A stretch of 64,000 nt of DNA from Anaerosphaera aminiphila DSM 21120 (GCF_900129925.1 NZ_FQXI01000001.1:186001-250000), one strand, 5' to 3'; positions 20,047-29,557 are shown, numbered from the stretch's first letter. Notes: generated by a model from the sequence alone, not told the origin. Program-made: numbers and translations.

Positions 20047-20688
20047 TTAATTACCTCTAATTACATTTAACATAAAATCTAAAGTTTCTTCTAATGTCAT
20101 ATTGCTATTATCTAATAGTATGGCATCATCGGCCATTTTCAAAGGAGAGTTTTTCCTGTGCTCATCATTGTAATCTCTTGCTAATATATCTTCTTTTACA
20201 GAATTTAAATCAATTTTTATTCCATCTTCAAGCATTTGCTCATATCGTCTTTTTGCTCTGGATTCAATTGAAGCTGTTAAGAAAAATTTGTACTTTGCAT
20301 TTTTTAAAACTACAGTCCCTATATCTCTACCTTCCATTACAACAGCCTTTTTAGATGCTAATTTTTGTTGAATTTCTACTAATTTTTTTCTTACTACAGC
20401 TATTTTTGAAATGTCAGATGCAATAGTTGAGATTTCTTTTGTTCTAATTAATTCAGATACATCTTCACTATCCATATAAATTTTACCATTTATAAAATCT
20501 ATTTCCGTATCAGCTAGCATGTTTTTAATTTCTTCATCAGTATTTATTTTAAGTCTTAAGCACTTCAGTGCTATCGCTCTATACATTGCTCCTGTATCTA
20601 TATATTCAATATTTAATTTACTGGCCAAAAGTTTTGCAATTGTGCTTTTTCCACTTCCTGCAGGACCGTCTATTGCAATAGAAAACAT
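20047..20688 (-). CDS. cmk: Cytidylate kinase
   Basis: A 213-residue CMP/dCMP kinase. The P-loop is GPAGSGKST (about 8-16), followed by YIDTGAMYRAIAL and the GRDIGTVV block near residue 118 that binds the cytidine nucleotide. Length fits the family. The ATG is preceded by GGGGG, and directly before that by a terminator hairpin with nine T, so it appears to be governed by an attenuator-like leader. It heads the cmk-plsC-ispH/rpsA operon. Confidence 0.95.
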   Translation of the reverse strand: MFSIAIDGPAGSGKSTIAKLLASKLNIEYIDTGAMYRAIALKCLRLKINTDEEIKNMLADTEIDFINGKIYMDSEDVSELIRTKEISTIASDISKIAVVRKKLVEIQQKLASKKAVVMEGRDIGTVVLKNAKYKFFLTASIESRAKRRYEQMLEDGIKIDLNSVKEDILARDYNDEHRKNSPLKMADDAILLDNSNMTLEETLDFMLNVIRGN

Positions 20689-20697
20689 AATTCCCCC

Positions 20698-20725
20698 AAA
20701 AAAAAAGTCACTGAAAACCAGTGAT
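20698..20725 (-). terminator. Attenuator-like terminator in the cmk leader
   Basis: Minus-strand stem TCACTG/CAGTGA with a 5-base loop, then one C and nine T, directly followed by the GGGGG ribosome binding site of cmk. No promoter fits between it and cmk, so transcription of cmk must pass through it. The stem is only six base pairs, so partial readthrough is plausible. Confidence 0.7.
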
Positions 20726-20798
20726 CTTAAATATTATTCTTTTTAACAACTCATATAATTACAATTTGCAACTAAGAAACACTACACTTATCAAAATT

Positions 20799-20827
20799 AT
20801 TATACCTTATTTAGATGAAAATAGCAA
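20799..20827 (-). promoter_or_regulatory. Promoter upstream of the cmk leader
   Basis: Minus-strand -35 TTGCTA (20822-20827), 17-base spacer, -10 TATAAT (20799-20804). It lies just after the stop of the BaiN-like gene and would give a ~100-base leader containing the terminator at 20698-20725. Confidence 0.65.
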
Positions 20828-20843
20828 TGCATAAATTCATAAA

Positions 20844-22052
20844 TTATATACTATTTCCTGCTACATATCCAGTGGAATTTGCAATTTGTATATTAAATCC
20901 ACCTGTCAACGCATCTACATCTAAAACCTCACCACAAAAATACAGATTAGGGACTTTTTTAGACTCCATTGTAGAAGGATTTATTTCCCTTACAGAAACT
21001 CCACCACTAGTTACAATTGCTGCATTAATATCCATTAAGTTCTTATAGCCAAGGGGCATGCTTTTTATAGTATTTAACAAGCTAAGCCTTTCTTCTCTTG
21101 TAATTTCATTTACACTCTTTCTACCATCTATATTTGCCATTTTAATAATAATTGGAACTAATCCCTTCGGCAATAAATCAAATAAGGAGTTTTTTAATTC
21201 TTTATTTTTATATTTGTCAAAATCTCTTAAAATTCTATTTTCAAGTTTTTCAAAACTTAAAGCCGGCTTTAAATCTAAATATAAATTAAAATCACTCATT
21301 CTATTAATATAGCTGGAGGTTCTTAAAACTATTGGTCCAGTAATTCCAAAATGAGAAAATAAGAGTTCCCCAAATTCTTCATGTACAGTTTTTTTATTTT
21401 TAACAGTTTTTAAAGTTACATTTTTTAAACTAATACCCTGTAAATCACCTAGAAAATCATCTTTTAATTCTATTGGAACTAACGCCGGATATATTTTTTC
21501 AACTTTTAGTCCAAAGTTTTTTGCAAATTTATATCCATCACCAGTTGAACCTGTTGAATTATATGAAACTCCTCCCGTTGCAATTATTACTGCATCAAAT
21601 GTTTCTTTTAATCCATTGACATCTACTAAAAATTCCTCTTCATTTTTAGAAACTGATTTTATTTTTGAATTTAGTCTTATGTTTACATTTCTGGACTTTA
21701 GCATTCTCTCATAAGATTGTATTACATCAGAGGACTTATCGCTTTTAGGAAAAACTCTATCTCCTCTTTCCACTTTAGTTTCCAATCCAAATTCTTTAAA
21801 CAATTTTAACGTCTCAACATTTGACATCATATATAGAGCAGAATACATAAATTTATCATTTCTCGCAATTTCATTAAAGTACTCAGAAATATCTCTGTTA
21901 TTAGTTAAATTACACCTGCCCTTACCTGTGATAAACAGTTTTTTGCCAAGTTTTTCATTTTTTTCAAATAAAGTAACTCTGTTGTCTTTAGCGGCAAAAT
22001 AAGCCGCCATCATTCCAGCCGGTCCTGCACCAATTACAGCAACATTTTTCAT
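20844..22052 (-). CDS. BaiN/HI0933-type FAD-dependent oxidoreductase
   Basis: A 402-residue flavoprotein. The N-terminal Rossmann motif GAGPAGMMAAYFA binds FAD, followed by KLGKKLFITGKGRCNLTN near 38-55, which is diagnostic of the HI0933/YhiN/BaiN family, and the C-terminal GEVLDVDALTGGFNIQ block. The physiological substrate is not settled for most members; one relative acts on bile acids. It is the last gene of the long nusB-to-BaiN operon and lies 1 base after the MnmM-like gene. Confidence 0.9.
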   Translation of the reverse strand: MKNVAVIGAGPAGMMAAYFAAKDNRVTLFEKNEKLGKKLFITGKGRCNLTNNRDISEYFNEIARNDKFMYSALYMMSNVETLKLFKEFGLETKVERGDRVFPKSDKSSDVIQSYERMLKSRNVNIRLNSKIKSVSKNEEEFLVDVNGLKETFDAVIIATGGVSYNSTGSTGDGYKFAKNFGLKVEKIYPALVPIELKDDFLGDLQGISLKNVTLKTVKNKKTVHEEFGELLFSHFGITGPIVLRTSSYINRMSDFNLYLDLKPALSFEKLENRILRDFDKYKNKELKNSLFDLLPKGLVPIIIKMANIDGRKSVNEITREERLSLLNTIKSMPLGYKNLMDINAAIVTSGGVSVREINPSTMESKKVPNLYFCGEVLDVDALTGGFNIQIANSTGYVAGNSI

Positions 22053-22053
22053 A

Positions 22054-22617
22054 CTATCTTCTCCCTACTAAAAAAACAATTGGAGGGTTATTTACTTGAT
22101 TGTAAAATTCCCTTTTTTCCACTAAAAAATTATTTTGATCTAACCGTTTCAAATAACTATCCACTGCCTCTCTTTCCTCAAAAGAGTATTCATGTCCAAG
22201 ATAGGAGACCACTATAATCACTCCACTTTTTGAAAGCAGTGGTATAGCTTTATCTAACGCTTCTATTGTAGTATTTTTTTTAGTGGTTATGCTCTTATTA
22301 GATTTTGGCAAGTATCCCAAATTAAAAATTACAAGTTCTAATTCACAAGAAATATCAATATCTATATTTGTATGTGATTTATTAAATATTTTAAAATTAC
22401 TGTACCCATTACTTTTTAATAATTCAGTTGTATCTTCTACTGCTTCTTTTTGAATATCATAGGCATATAAAAATCCATTATCACCTATTTTAGAAATTAT
22501 GTTTAAACTATCATTTCCTCTTCCCGATGTACAGTCTAGACAAACCTTGTCCTTTAAATCCATATTTTCTAATACTTCATCTATTATTTCTCTATAGTTA
22601 AATTTTACTGGTCTCAT
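22054..22617 (-). CDS. MnmM/YtqB-type class I SAM methyltransferase
   Basis: A 187-residue Rossmann-fold methyltransferase. SAM-binding motif I is LDCTSGRGNDSL (about 24-35) and the NLGYLPKSNKSITT segment near residue 98-111 is typical of the YtqB family. B. subtilis YtqB (MnmM) is reported to methylate the 5-aminomethyl group of tRNA wobble uridine; transfer of that role here is by family only. It overlaps rluB by one base and is followed by the BaiN-like gene, fitting a translation-related gene run. Confidence 0.85.
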   Translation of the reverse strand: MRPVKFNYREIIDEVLENMDLKDKVCLDCTSGRGNDSLNIISKIGDNGFLYAYDIQKEAVEDTTELLKSNGYSNFKIFNKSHTNIDIDISCELELVIFNLGYLPKSNKSITTKKNTTIEALDKAIPLLSKSGVIIVVSYLGHEYSFEEREAVDSYLKRLDQNNFLVEKREFYNQVNNPPIVFLVGRR

Positions 22618-23324
22618 TATTTTATCTTCTTTAAATAATTAACTTCTTCTTCTGACAAGTATCTGTAATTTCCAAGCTCTAAATCTCCAAGTTCCAACTC
22701 TCCAATTGAAACTCTCTTTAATTTTTTTACTGGGTGATTTATTTTTTCAAACATTAATTTTACTTGATGATTTTTTCCCTCGTGAATTACCACTTCTAAA
22801 ATACTGTCACTGTCAAATTTCTTTAATATTCTTACTTTTGCAGGAGCAAATTTAACAGCTCCAACTTTAACGCCTTTTCTCAACATATCCAATTCAATTT
22901 TATTAGGTGTTCCCTCTACTGTTGCAATATATTTTTTCTCTATCATATTTTTAGGATGTGTCAATTTATTTGTTATAGATCCATCATCAGTTAATAGTAT
23001 TAACCCTGTCGTATCTATATCTAATCTTCCAATAGGATATAACCTTGAGCCACTTTCTATTAAATCTACAACTGTCTTTCTATTTTTTTCATCACTTGAT
23101 GTAGAAACTACTCCAACAGGTTTATTTAACAATACATAAGTATGCTTTTTTATTACTCTTAATCTCTTATCGTCTAAATAAACTTTGTCCTTTTCTTCAT
23201 CTACTATATATCCAAGCTCTGTAATTACATCATCATTTACTCTAACTCTACCTTCTAAAATATACTCTTCTGACTTTCTCCTTGATGCTGCTCCACTATG
23301 CGCCATGTACTTTTGTAATCTCAT
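22617..23324 (-). CDS. rluB: RluB-family 23S rRNA pseudouridine synthase
   Basis: A 235-residue enzyme with an N-terminal S4 RNA-binding domain (about 1-60) and an RsuA/RluB catalytic domain. The catalytic Asp is in GRLDIDTTGLILLTDDG near residue 100. The length is typical. Four-base overlap with scpB places it in the scpA-scpB-rluB order that is conserved in Firmicutes. Whether it acts on 23S (RluB) or 16S RNA cannot be settled by eye, but this genomic position favours RluB. Confidence 0.92.
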   Translation of the reverse strand: MRLQKYMAHSGAASRRKSEEYILEGRVRVNDDVITELGYIVDEEKDKVYLDDKRLRVIKKHTYVLLNKPVGVVSTSSDEKNRKTVVDLIESGSRLYPIGRLDIDTTGLILLTDDGSITNKLTHPKNMIEKKYIATVEGTPNKIELDMLRKGVKVGAVKFAPAKVRILKKFDSDSILEVVIHEGKNHQVKLMFEKINHPVKKLKRVSIGELELGDLELGNYRYLSEEEVNYLKKIK

Positions 23325-23866
23325 TGTTCCTCCAAAAAATTTATCTTTAATTGATTTTCATCTTCTATTGCTGGCAAATCATCTATTGATTTCAAACCAA
23401 ATTTTTTTAAAAACTCTTCCGTAGTTTCATATATGTTGGGACGACCTATTTTATTTAGCTGTCCAGTTATTTCTATAAGACCTAATTCAATTAAAGCCCT
23501 TATACTAGAGTCACACTTCACTCCTCTGATTTCTTCTACTTCTATTTTTGTAACAGGTTGTTTGTATGCTATTATTGACAAAGTTTCAAGAGATGCATTT
23601 GATAGGTTTTTTTTATTTTTTGTACTTACAAACTCACTAATATAGTCATAGTTTTCCGGTTTAGTACTCAATTGAAAACTTTCATTTACTTGTAATATTC
23701 TAAGTCCTCTCTCCTCTTGTTCATAGTCATCTTGCATAGCTAAAATTAATTCTCTTATTTTATTGGGAGAAACTTCTAAAACTTTTGAAAGATCAGTTAT
23801 ATTTACAGGATCAGCCCACGCAAATAAAATACCTTCAATTATTGATTTAATCTTTTCATTATCCAA
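23321..23866 (-). CDS. scpB: Segregation and condensation protein B
   Basis: A 181-residue winged-helix protein that forms the SMC-ScpA-ScpB condensin. Visible family blocks are IEGILFAWADPV at the N-terminus, the ETLSIIAYKQPVTKIEVEEI core near 94-113 and the GRPNIYETTEEFLKKFGL segment near 140. It overlaps scpA by 8 bases and rluB by 4 bases. smc itself is not in the window. Confidence 0.95.
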   Translation of the reverse strand: MDNEKIKSIIEGILFAWADPVNITDLSKVLEVSPNKIRELILAMQDDYEQEERGLRILQVNESFQLSTKPENYDYISEFVSTKNKKNLSNASLETLSIIAYKQPVTKIEVEEIRGVKCDSSIRALIELGLIEITGQLNKIGRPNIYETTEEFLKKFGLKSIDDLPAIEDENQLKINFLEEQ

Positions 23867-24581
23867 TATTTTCTCTCCTACTAATTTTTATATCAGTAAA
23901 ATATCCAGTTTGTCTTACTAATATTTCACCCATTCTTATAAGTTCTAGAATTGCTAAAAAATAAGATATTATCTCCTCGTTAAAAGAATACTCTCCAATT
24001 AATTCTGAAAATAAAAAAGTATTTTTCTTTTTTAAAGTTTCAACAATTATATCATTAGCTTTTTGAATTGGAAAACTTTCACTATAAATTTCTGATATTT
24101 CAGTACTGCTTTTACTTCTCTCTAATATTTTCTTCATTGTTTTAAATAAACTATTTACATTACAATTTTTTAAAAAATCCAAATCATCTATAGATGAAAA
24201 ATCATCTTGTAATTTATAAAAAGCTTTTAACTCATAAATTTCCGATTCTCTTAACTTTTCTGAGATTTCCTTATATTTTTCATATTCCAATATTTTTTGA
24301 ACTAATTCATCTCTTGGATCATTTTCTTCAATTTCATCGTCTTCTAAATTTATTTTAGGAAGTAGTACTTTTGATTTTATTTCTAAAAGTGTACTGGCCA
24401 TAACTAAAAAATCACTAGTCAACTCTAAATTTATTTTATTGGCTTCTGTAATATATTCTAAAAACTGACTTGTTATAATGTGAATTGGTATGTCATAAAT
24501 ATCCACTTCATTCTTTTTAATTAAATCAATTAAGAGTTCCATAGGACCTTCATAGACTTTTAAATTAACTTTATAGTCCAT
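23859..24581 (-). CDS. scpA: Segregation and condensation protein A
   Basis: A 240-residue kleisin that bridges the SMC heads. The N-terminal YEGPMELLIDLIKKNEVDIYDIPI segment is the family hallmark (seen from residue 9), and the C-terminal winged helix contains the FNEEIISYFLAILELIRMGE block. The acidic middle is variable as expected. It overlaps the M50 protease gene by 11 bases and scpB by 8, in the order seen in many Firmicutes. Confidence 0.95.
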   Translation of the reverse strand: MDYKVNLKVYEGPMELLIDLIKKNEVDIYDIPIHIITSQFLEYITEANKINLELTSDFLVMASTLLEIKSKVLLPKINLEDDEIEENDPRDELVQKILEYEKYKEISEKLRESEIYELKAFYKLQDDFSSIDDLDFLKNCNVNSLFKTMKKILERSKSSTEISEIYSESFPIQKANDIIVETLKKKNTFLFSELIGEYSFNEEIISYFLAILELIRMGEILVRQTGYFTDIKISRRENIG

Positions 24582-25188
24582 AAATTTTAGCTCCTAGAAA
24601 AATTATTTTATCTATAATTGTAAAAATTATCGGACTTATCACTTTATTTACTACTCCTGAAAATAGTAAAACTATAAGCACTATATAAAAGTATCGCTCA
24701 TATTTATAAAAATAGTATTCTATTTTTTCCGGCAATAAGCTTGCAAGAACCTTTGAGCCGTCTAATGGTGGTAATGGAACTAAGTTAAAAACTCCAAGCA
24801 TCACATTGTACCATAGAATTTCTAAAAACAAACTAGTTATATTCCATCCCTTTACATATCCAATTACAAATAAAATGCCAAATAGTATTGCCATTATAAA
24901 ATTTACAAATACCCCTGCAAGCGAAACTATTATTGTAGATGCCTTGCGATTTTTATTAAATTTATTTGGATTTATTGGAACGGCCTTTGCCCAACCAACT
25001 CTTAATACTATCATTGACAATAACCCTATTGGATCTAGGTGCTTTAAGGGATTTAAAGACAATCTCCCCTCTGATTTAGCAGTATCATCTCCTAGTAAAT
25101 AGGCTGCATATCCATGTGCGATTTCATGGGGAATTATTGCACTTAATAAAGCTATTATCCTATATATTAAACTTGTAAAATCAATCAT
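24571..25188 (-). CDS. Site-2 protease family (M50) membrane metalloprotease
   Basis: A 205-residue integral membrane protein with about five or six helices. The zinc motif HEIAHG lies near residue 22 and the third ligand is in NLVPLPPLDGSKV near residue 140, as in the short YwhC-like S2P group. Start ATG at 25188 has GAGGAT five bases upstream; an ATG at 25200 would overlap the phosphorylase gene. Found upstream of scpA in many clostridia. Its substrates are unknown. Confidence 0.88.
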   Translation of the reverse strand: MIDFTSLIYRIIALLSAIIPHEIAHGYAAYLLGDDTAKSEGRLSLNPLKHLDPIGLLSMIVLRVGWAKAVPINPNKFNKNRKASTIIVSLAGVFVNFIMAILFGILFVIGYVKGWNITSLFLEILWYNVMLGVFNLVPLPPLDGSKVLASLLPEKIEYYFYKYERYFYIVLIVLLFSGVVNKVISPIIFTIIDKIIFLGAKIYGL

Positions 25189-25196
25189 TTTAATCC

Positions 25197-26501
25197 TCAA
25201 TCTATCTCATCTAGTACTAGTTTATACTCGTCTTTATTCTCTTCTCCTATTTTATATGCTGATAAAATAGTGTTTTTCGCTCTTTCTATTTCACTTTCTT
25301 TTTCAGTGTAGACAGTGGCTAGTAAATCTCCCACTTTTACAAAATCATCTATCTTTTTATTTAATAGTATACCTGCTCCTAAATCTATACTGGAATCTTT
25401 AGTCTCTCTTCCTGCGCCTAAGTTTTTTGAAACTTCTCCTATTTCTAATGCATCTATTTTCTTAACATAACCTTCACTATTTGAATAAATTTCTCTTTTA
25501 ATACTTGAAAGCTCAAATTTACTTAAATCATTAATATAGCTAATATCTCCACCTTGCATTGAAACAAATTCTTTAAACTTTTCCAATCCCAATCCTGCGG
25601 ATATATTTTCATTCAACAATTTTCTAGCTTCAATTTCACTGTTAAATTTTCCACTGAGTACTAGTAGTTTCGAACTTAAATTTAAGCAAAGTTCAATTAA
25701 ATCTCTTGGTCCCTCTCCTCTTAGTGTATTAATTGCCTCAATTACTTCAAGGGCGTTGCCTACAGCATATCCTAAAGGTTCATCCATATTCGTAATTAGG
25801 GCAACAGTTTTTCTATTAAATTTATGCCCTAAATCAACCATCATTTTTGATAGTTCTCTTGCTTCTTCTAAAGTTTTCATAAAAGCTCCAGAGCCTGTTT
25901 TTACATCTAATATAAGCGCATCAGCTCCTACTGCAATTTTTTTACTCAGTATTGAACTAGATATTAAACTCACATTATCTACAGTTGCAGTAGCATCTCT
26001 TAAGGCATATAGTTTTTTATCTGCCGGAGTAATATCACCAGTCTGCCCGCAAATGGCAATTTTTATGGCATTTGCATTCTCTATAAACTCTGCAATACTA
26101 AGATCTATATTCATTCCTGGAATTGACTCAAGCTTATCTATAGTTCCTCCTGTATGTCCCAAACCTCTTCCACTCATTTTTGCAAAAGGCACCCCACAAC
26201 TTGCTACAAGTGGCCCAACAACAAGAGTAGTTGTATCACCTACTCCCCCTGTTGAATGTTTGTCTACTTTTATTCCATCTATTGCACTTAAGTCAATCCT
26301 ATCTCCAGAATTCACCATTGCATCAGTTAAGTAATAAGTTTCCTCTGTATTTAACCCATTAAAATAAATGGCCATTAAAAGTGCAGATACTTGATAATCC
26401 GGTATTTCACCATTTGTATATCCCTTTATAAAATAATCAATTTCCTCTTTAGATAGATTTTTTGACAATTTTTTTTCTTCAATTATCTCATACATATTCA
26501 T
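25197..26501 (-). CDS. pdp: Pyrimidine-nucleoside phosphorylase
   Basis: A 434-residue enzyme that splits uridine or thymidine with phosphate. Family signatures: KHSTGGVGDTTTLV (about 81-94) for phosphate binding and SGRGLGHTGGTIDKLES (about 110-126). Length and the three-domain pattern fit type II nucleoside phosphorylases. It lies next to the purine phosphorylase gene, 25 bases apart, so the two form a nucleoside salvage pair inside the long operon. Low-GC Gram-positive members accept both uridine and thymidine. Confidence 0.95.
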   Translation of the reverse strand: MNMYEIIEEKKLSKNLSKEEIDYFIKGYTNGEIPDYQVSALLMAIYFNGLNTEETYYLTDAMVNSGDRIDLSAIDGIKVDKHSTGGVGDTTTLVVGPLVASCGVPFAKMSGRGLGHTGGTIDKLESIPGMNIDLSIAEFIENANAIKIAICGQTGDITPADKKLYALRDATATVDNVSLISSSILSKKIAVGADALILDVKTGSGAFMKTLEEARELSKMMVDLGHKFNRKTVALITNMDEPLGYAVGNALEVIEAINTLRGEGPRDLIELCLNLSSKLLVLSGKFNSEIEARKLLNENISAGLGLEKFKEFVSMQGGDISYINDLSKFELSSIKREIYSNSEGYVKKIDALEIGEVSKNLGAGRETKDSSIDLGAGILLNKKIDDFVKVGDLLATVYTEKESEIERAKNTILSAYKIGEENKDEYKLVLDEID

Positions 26502-26526
26502 TTTTTAATCACCCTAATCTAATGAA

Positions 26527-27333
26527 CTAAATAACCTTAATTATTTCAGAGATGTATTTTGAAAAAATACTTTTAACTTTTTCAGATACCTCTATTACTT
26601 CTTCATGGTTAAGCGGCTGATTTAAAATTCCTGCTGCCATATTAGTTATGCAAGAAATACCAAGCACTTCAACGCCTCTATGTCTAGCAATAATCACTTC
26701 TGGAACAGTACTCATCCCAACAGCATCAGCACCCAGTATTTCAGCCATTTTTATTTCTGCCGGTGTTTCATAGCATGGTCCTGTAAACCAAATATACACG
26801 CCTTCTTTAATATCTAAATTTATTTTTTTAGCAATACTCTTTGCCTTTTCTCTAAGTTCTTTTGAATAGGTATATGTCATATCCAGAAATCTGGGACCTT
26901 TATCATCTTCATTTTTTCCAATTAAAGGGTTTTTACCTGTGAAATTAATATGATCTCTTATTAGCATTATATCTGTTGGTTTAAAATCTCTATTTATACC
27001 ACCAGAAGCATTAGTTACTATTAATTTTTTTATGCCCAGCTCACACATTACTTTTGTAGGATATACAGTTTTATCAATTCCAAGTCCCTCATAATAGTGA
27101 ACTCTGCCCTTCATTGCCACTATCTTTTTCCCATATAGTTCTCCAAATATTAACTGTCCACTGTGTCCGGCTACAGTTGATATTGGAAATTCAGGTATGT
27201 CTTTATAGACTATTATAATTTTATTTTCAATATACTTTGAAAAATCACCTAAACCAGAGCCTAATATAATTCCGATTTCTGGATTGAATTCAACTGTAGT
27301 TCTAATAAATTCTATAGTTTCTTCAATTTTCAT
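26527..27333 (-). CDS. punA: Purine-nucleoside phosphorylase (trimeric, class I)
   Basis: A 268-residue phosphorylase that releases purine bases from inosine or guanosine. The phosphate loop ILGSGLGDF (about 22-30), VAGHSGQL near 55, and GPCYETPAEIKM near 188 are diagnostic of the trimeric PunA type, as is the SxxTN-like SCITNMAAG near 226. Its start overlaps the nudF stop by 11 bases. It sits between nudF and pdp in the nucleotide-salvage part of the operon. Confidence 0.95.
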   Translation of the reverse strand: MKIEETIEFIRTTVEFNPEIGIILGSGLGDFSKYIENKIIIVYKDIPEFPISTVAGHSGQLIFGELYGKKIVAMKGRVHYYEGLGIDKTVYPTKVMCELGIKKLIVTNASGGINRDFKPTDIMLIRDHINFTGKNPLIGKNEDDKGPRFLDMTYTYSKELREKAKSIAKKINLDIKEGVYIWFTGPCYETPAEIKMAEILGADAVGMSTVPEVIIARHRGVEVLGISCITNMAAGILNQPLNHEEVIEVSEKVKSIFSKYISEIIKVI

Positions 27334-27868
27334 TTCTTCTCCTCATTTGACTATAAGCAAGTATTCCTGCAATTGACTTTGCATCAACTACTTCACCAAC
27401 TTCAATCATTTTTAATATATCTTCAAAGGGAATTTTTTCACATTCTAAAAACTCATCTTCATCTAGTTTTTGTTCTTTTTTAATTAAATTTTCAGCTGCA
27501 AATACATACACTTTTTCTGTACAAAATCCTGGAGAAGAGAAAAATTCCAATATATATTCAATGTCCTTAGTTACAAATCCCGTTTCTTCTTCTAATTCTC
27601 TAAGTGCACCTTCTTGTGGACTCTCATTTAATTCCAATATTCCAGCAGGTATTTCATAAATATACTTATCTACTGCTTTTCTATACTGCTTTACCATTAA
27701 TATTTCATCTTCATCAGTTACTGCTACTATTGCAGATACTGGATTATGTTCAACTATTTCTCTTTTGGAATACTTTCTATTTGGCAGTTCAACAGTATCA
27801 ATCTTTAGAGATAATATCTTTCCATCATAAATTTTTTCCGACTTCATCGTTCTCTCTATTTCTTCCAT
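27323..27868 (-). CDS. nudF: NUDIX hydrolase, ADP-ribose pyrophosphatase type
   Basis: A 181-residue NUDIX enzyme. The Nudix box GALRELEEETGF follows GILELNESPQE near residue 80-103 and supplies the metal-binding glutamates. The N-terminal KSEKIYDGKILSLKIDTVELPN and the FFSSPGFCTEKVYVFAA block match NudF/YqkG ADP-ribose pyrophosphatases. Start ATG follows AAGGAG. It lies 20 bases past recN and overlaps punA. Confidence 0.9.
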   Translation of the reverse strand: MEEIERTMKSEKIYDGKILSLKIDTVELPNRKYSKREIVEHNPVSAIVAVTDEDEILMVKQYRKAVDKYIYEIPAGILELNESPQEGALRELEEETGFVTKDIEYILEFFSSPGFCTEKVYVFAAENLIKKEQKLDEDEFLECEKIPFEDILKMIEVGEVVDAKSIAGILAYSQMRRRNEN

Positions 27869-27887
27869 ATAGTTCTCCTTGTCAAAT

Positions 27888-29549
27888 TTACTTTTCTAGC
27901 ATTTCTTTAGCTACTCTAAGGGCTGTTTGAGTTATGTCTTTTCCTCCAATTAGCCTAGCTAATTCCAATACTCTCTCTTCTTCATTTAACTTTTTTATAT
28001 TTGAAAAAGTAACGTTTCCTCTTTCTTCTTTTCTTATTGAAAAATGAACATCTCCTAAAGAAACAATTTGTGGAAGATGAGATATTACAATTATTTGTAT
28101 ATCCCTTGACAGTGCTTTAATTTTATTTCCAACTATTTGTGCTGTCTCTCCACTTATACCCGTATCTATTTCATCAAATATTAGAGTTCCTATATTGTCT
28201 TTTTTTGCTATTATACTTTTAAATCCCAGCATAATTCTGCTCATTTCTCCACCAGATGCAGTTTTAGAAAAGCTCTTGTAGTCCTCCCCTATATTTGTTG
28301 AAATCATAAACTCAATTCCATCTATACCATCTTTTGACAGTTCTTTTTTTGAAATATTTATTTTAAATTTTGCATTTTTTATATTTAATTCTCTTAACTC
28401 TCTTTCAATATCTTTTTCTAATATCTTAGATATCTTTTTTCTGCTTTCTGAAATAATTAGCGCCAATTTAAGTGACTTATCTTTTAATGCTTCAATTTCT
28501 TCTCTTTGCTTATTAATTTCATTTTCATAATTTTCTAAAAATGATAACCTATTAGAAACTTTTTTTAAATATTCTTTTATGTCTAATACAGTATTGCCAT
28601 ATTTCTTTTTTAAGTTATTTACTGTATTTAATCTATCTTCTAGTGTTTTATATCTCTCTTCACTATAGTCTATTGCACTTAAGTATAATCCAAGACTTGA
28701 AGATATTTCTTTTAATCTATACCTAATATCTTCCAAGTCTTTATAAGTACTTTCAAGCTCATCGTCGAATTTTAAAGCATCGCTAATATTTACTACCACT
28801 GTATCTAGCAGATCTTCAATATTTGCACTATTATAATCGCTATTTATTATATTTATAGATTCATTTATGGAATTAGATATATGAGAGATATTATTTAACA
28901 TTTTAAATTCACTCTCTACCTTTTCATCATCTTCGATTGTTAAATTCGCACTATTTATCTCCTCAATTTGATATTTTAATAAATCCATTTCTCTATCTTT
29001 ATCTTTTTCTAGTTCTAAATTTGAATGGTAATTTGATTCTAAAACTTGTATTTCCTCAACTAACTCACCTAATATTTTTAATGTTTTTACATGTTCTTCA
29101 TCTCCAAAAAAGTCTATTAGTTTTTTTTGATTTTGAACATTCATTAAAGAAACATTCTCATGTTGAGCAAATATATCTATAAGCTTTGAAGTGATTTTTG
29201 AAAGCACACTCGTTGTTACAGTTCTACCATTAATTTTTGTAATACTGGGCCTATCAACTTTTATCTCCTTTGAAATAATAATCACTTCAGAAGCTTCAAT
29301 ATTATTTTGAATTAAAAAATCTGAAAGAATATTGTTTTCATCAGTAAAAATAGCTTCTATAAAAGCATAGTCTTTTCCTGTTTTTATAATATCTTTAGTA
29401 GCTCTTTGTCCTAAAACTATGGAAAGAGCATCAATTATTATAGACTTTCCAGAGCCGGTTTCTCCAGTTATTACATTTAGACCTTTTTCAAATTCAACTC
29501 TCAGATCTTCAATTATTGCAAAATTTTTTATATTTAATTCAAGTAACAT
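27888..29549 (-). CDS. recN: DNA repair protein RecN
   Basis: A 553-residue SMC-like ATPase for double-strand break repair. Walker A GETGSGKS (about 31-38), a long central coiled coil (about 150-370), the ABC signature SGGEMSRI near 435, and Walker B LIFDEIDTG near 467. Length is typical. The tlyA-recN neighbourhood is classic for Firmicutes; the argR gene that usually lies between them is missing here, and the gap to tlyA is only 8 bases. Confidence 0.96.
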   Translation of the reverse strand: MLLELNIKNFAIIEDLRVEFEKGLNVITGETGSGKSIIIDALSIVLGQRATKDIIKTGKDYAFIEAIFTDENNILSDFLIQNNIEASEVIIISKEIKVDRPSITKINGRTVTTSVLSKITSKLIDIFAQHENVSLMNVQNQKKLIDFFGDEEHVKTLKILGELVEEIQVLESNYHSNLELEKDKDREMDLLKYQIEEINSANLTIEDDEKVESEFKMLNNISHISNSINESINIINSDYNSANIEDLLDTVVVNISDALKFDDELESTYKDLEDIRYRLKEISSSLGLYLSAIDYSEERYKTLEDRLNTVNNLKKKYGNTVLDIKEYLKKVSNRLSFLENYENEINKQREEIEALKDKSLKLALIISESRKKISKILEKDIERELRELNIKNAKFKINISKKELSKDGIDGIEFMISTNIGEDYKSFSKTASGGEMSRIMLGFKSIIAKKDNIGTLIFDEIDTGISGETAQIVGNKIKALSRDIQIIVISHLPQIVSLGDVHFSIRKEERGNVTFSNIKKLNEEERVLELARLIGGKDITQTALRVAKEMLEK

Positions 29550-29557
29550 TCTTTCAC

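Noticed and set aside
20735-20800. The cmk leader considered as a known riboswitch or T-box.
   Set aside because: It is only ~65 bases before the hairpin and shows none of the conserved T-box or purine, SAM or TPP sequence blocks.
25756-26334. A 192-codon open frame opposite the pyrimidine phosphorylase gene.
   Set aside because: It is antisense to a clear enzyme gene, has no ribosome site, and its composition reflects the codon pattern of the real gene.
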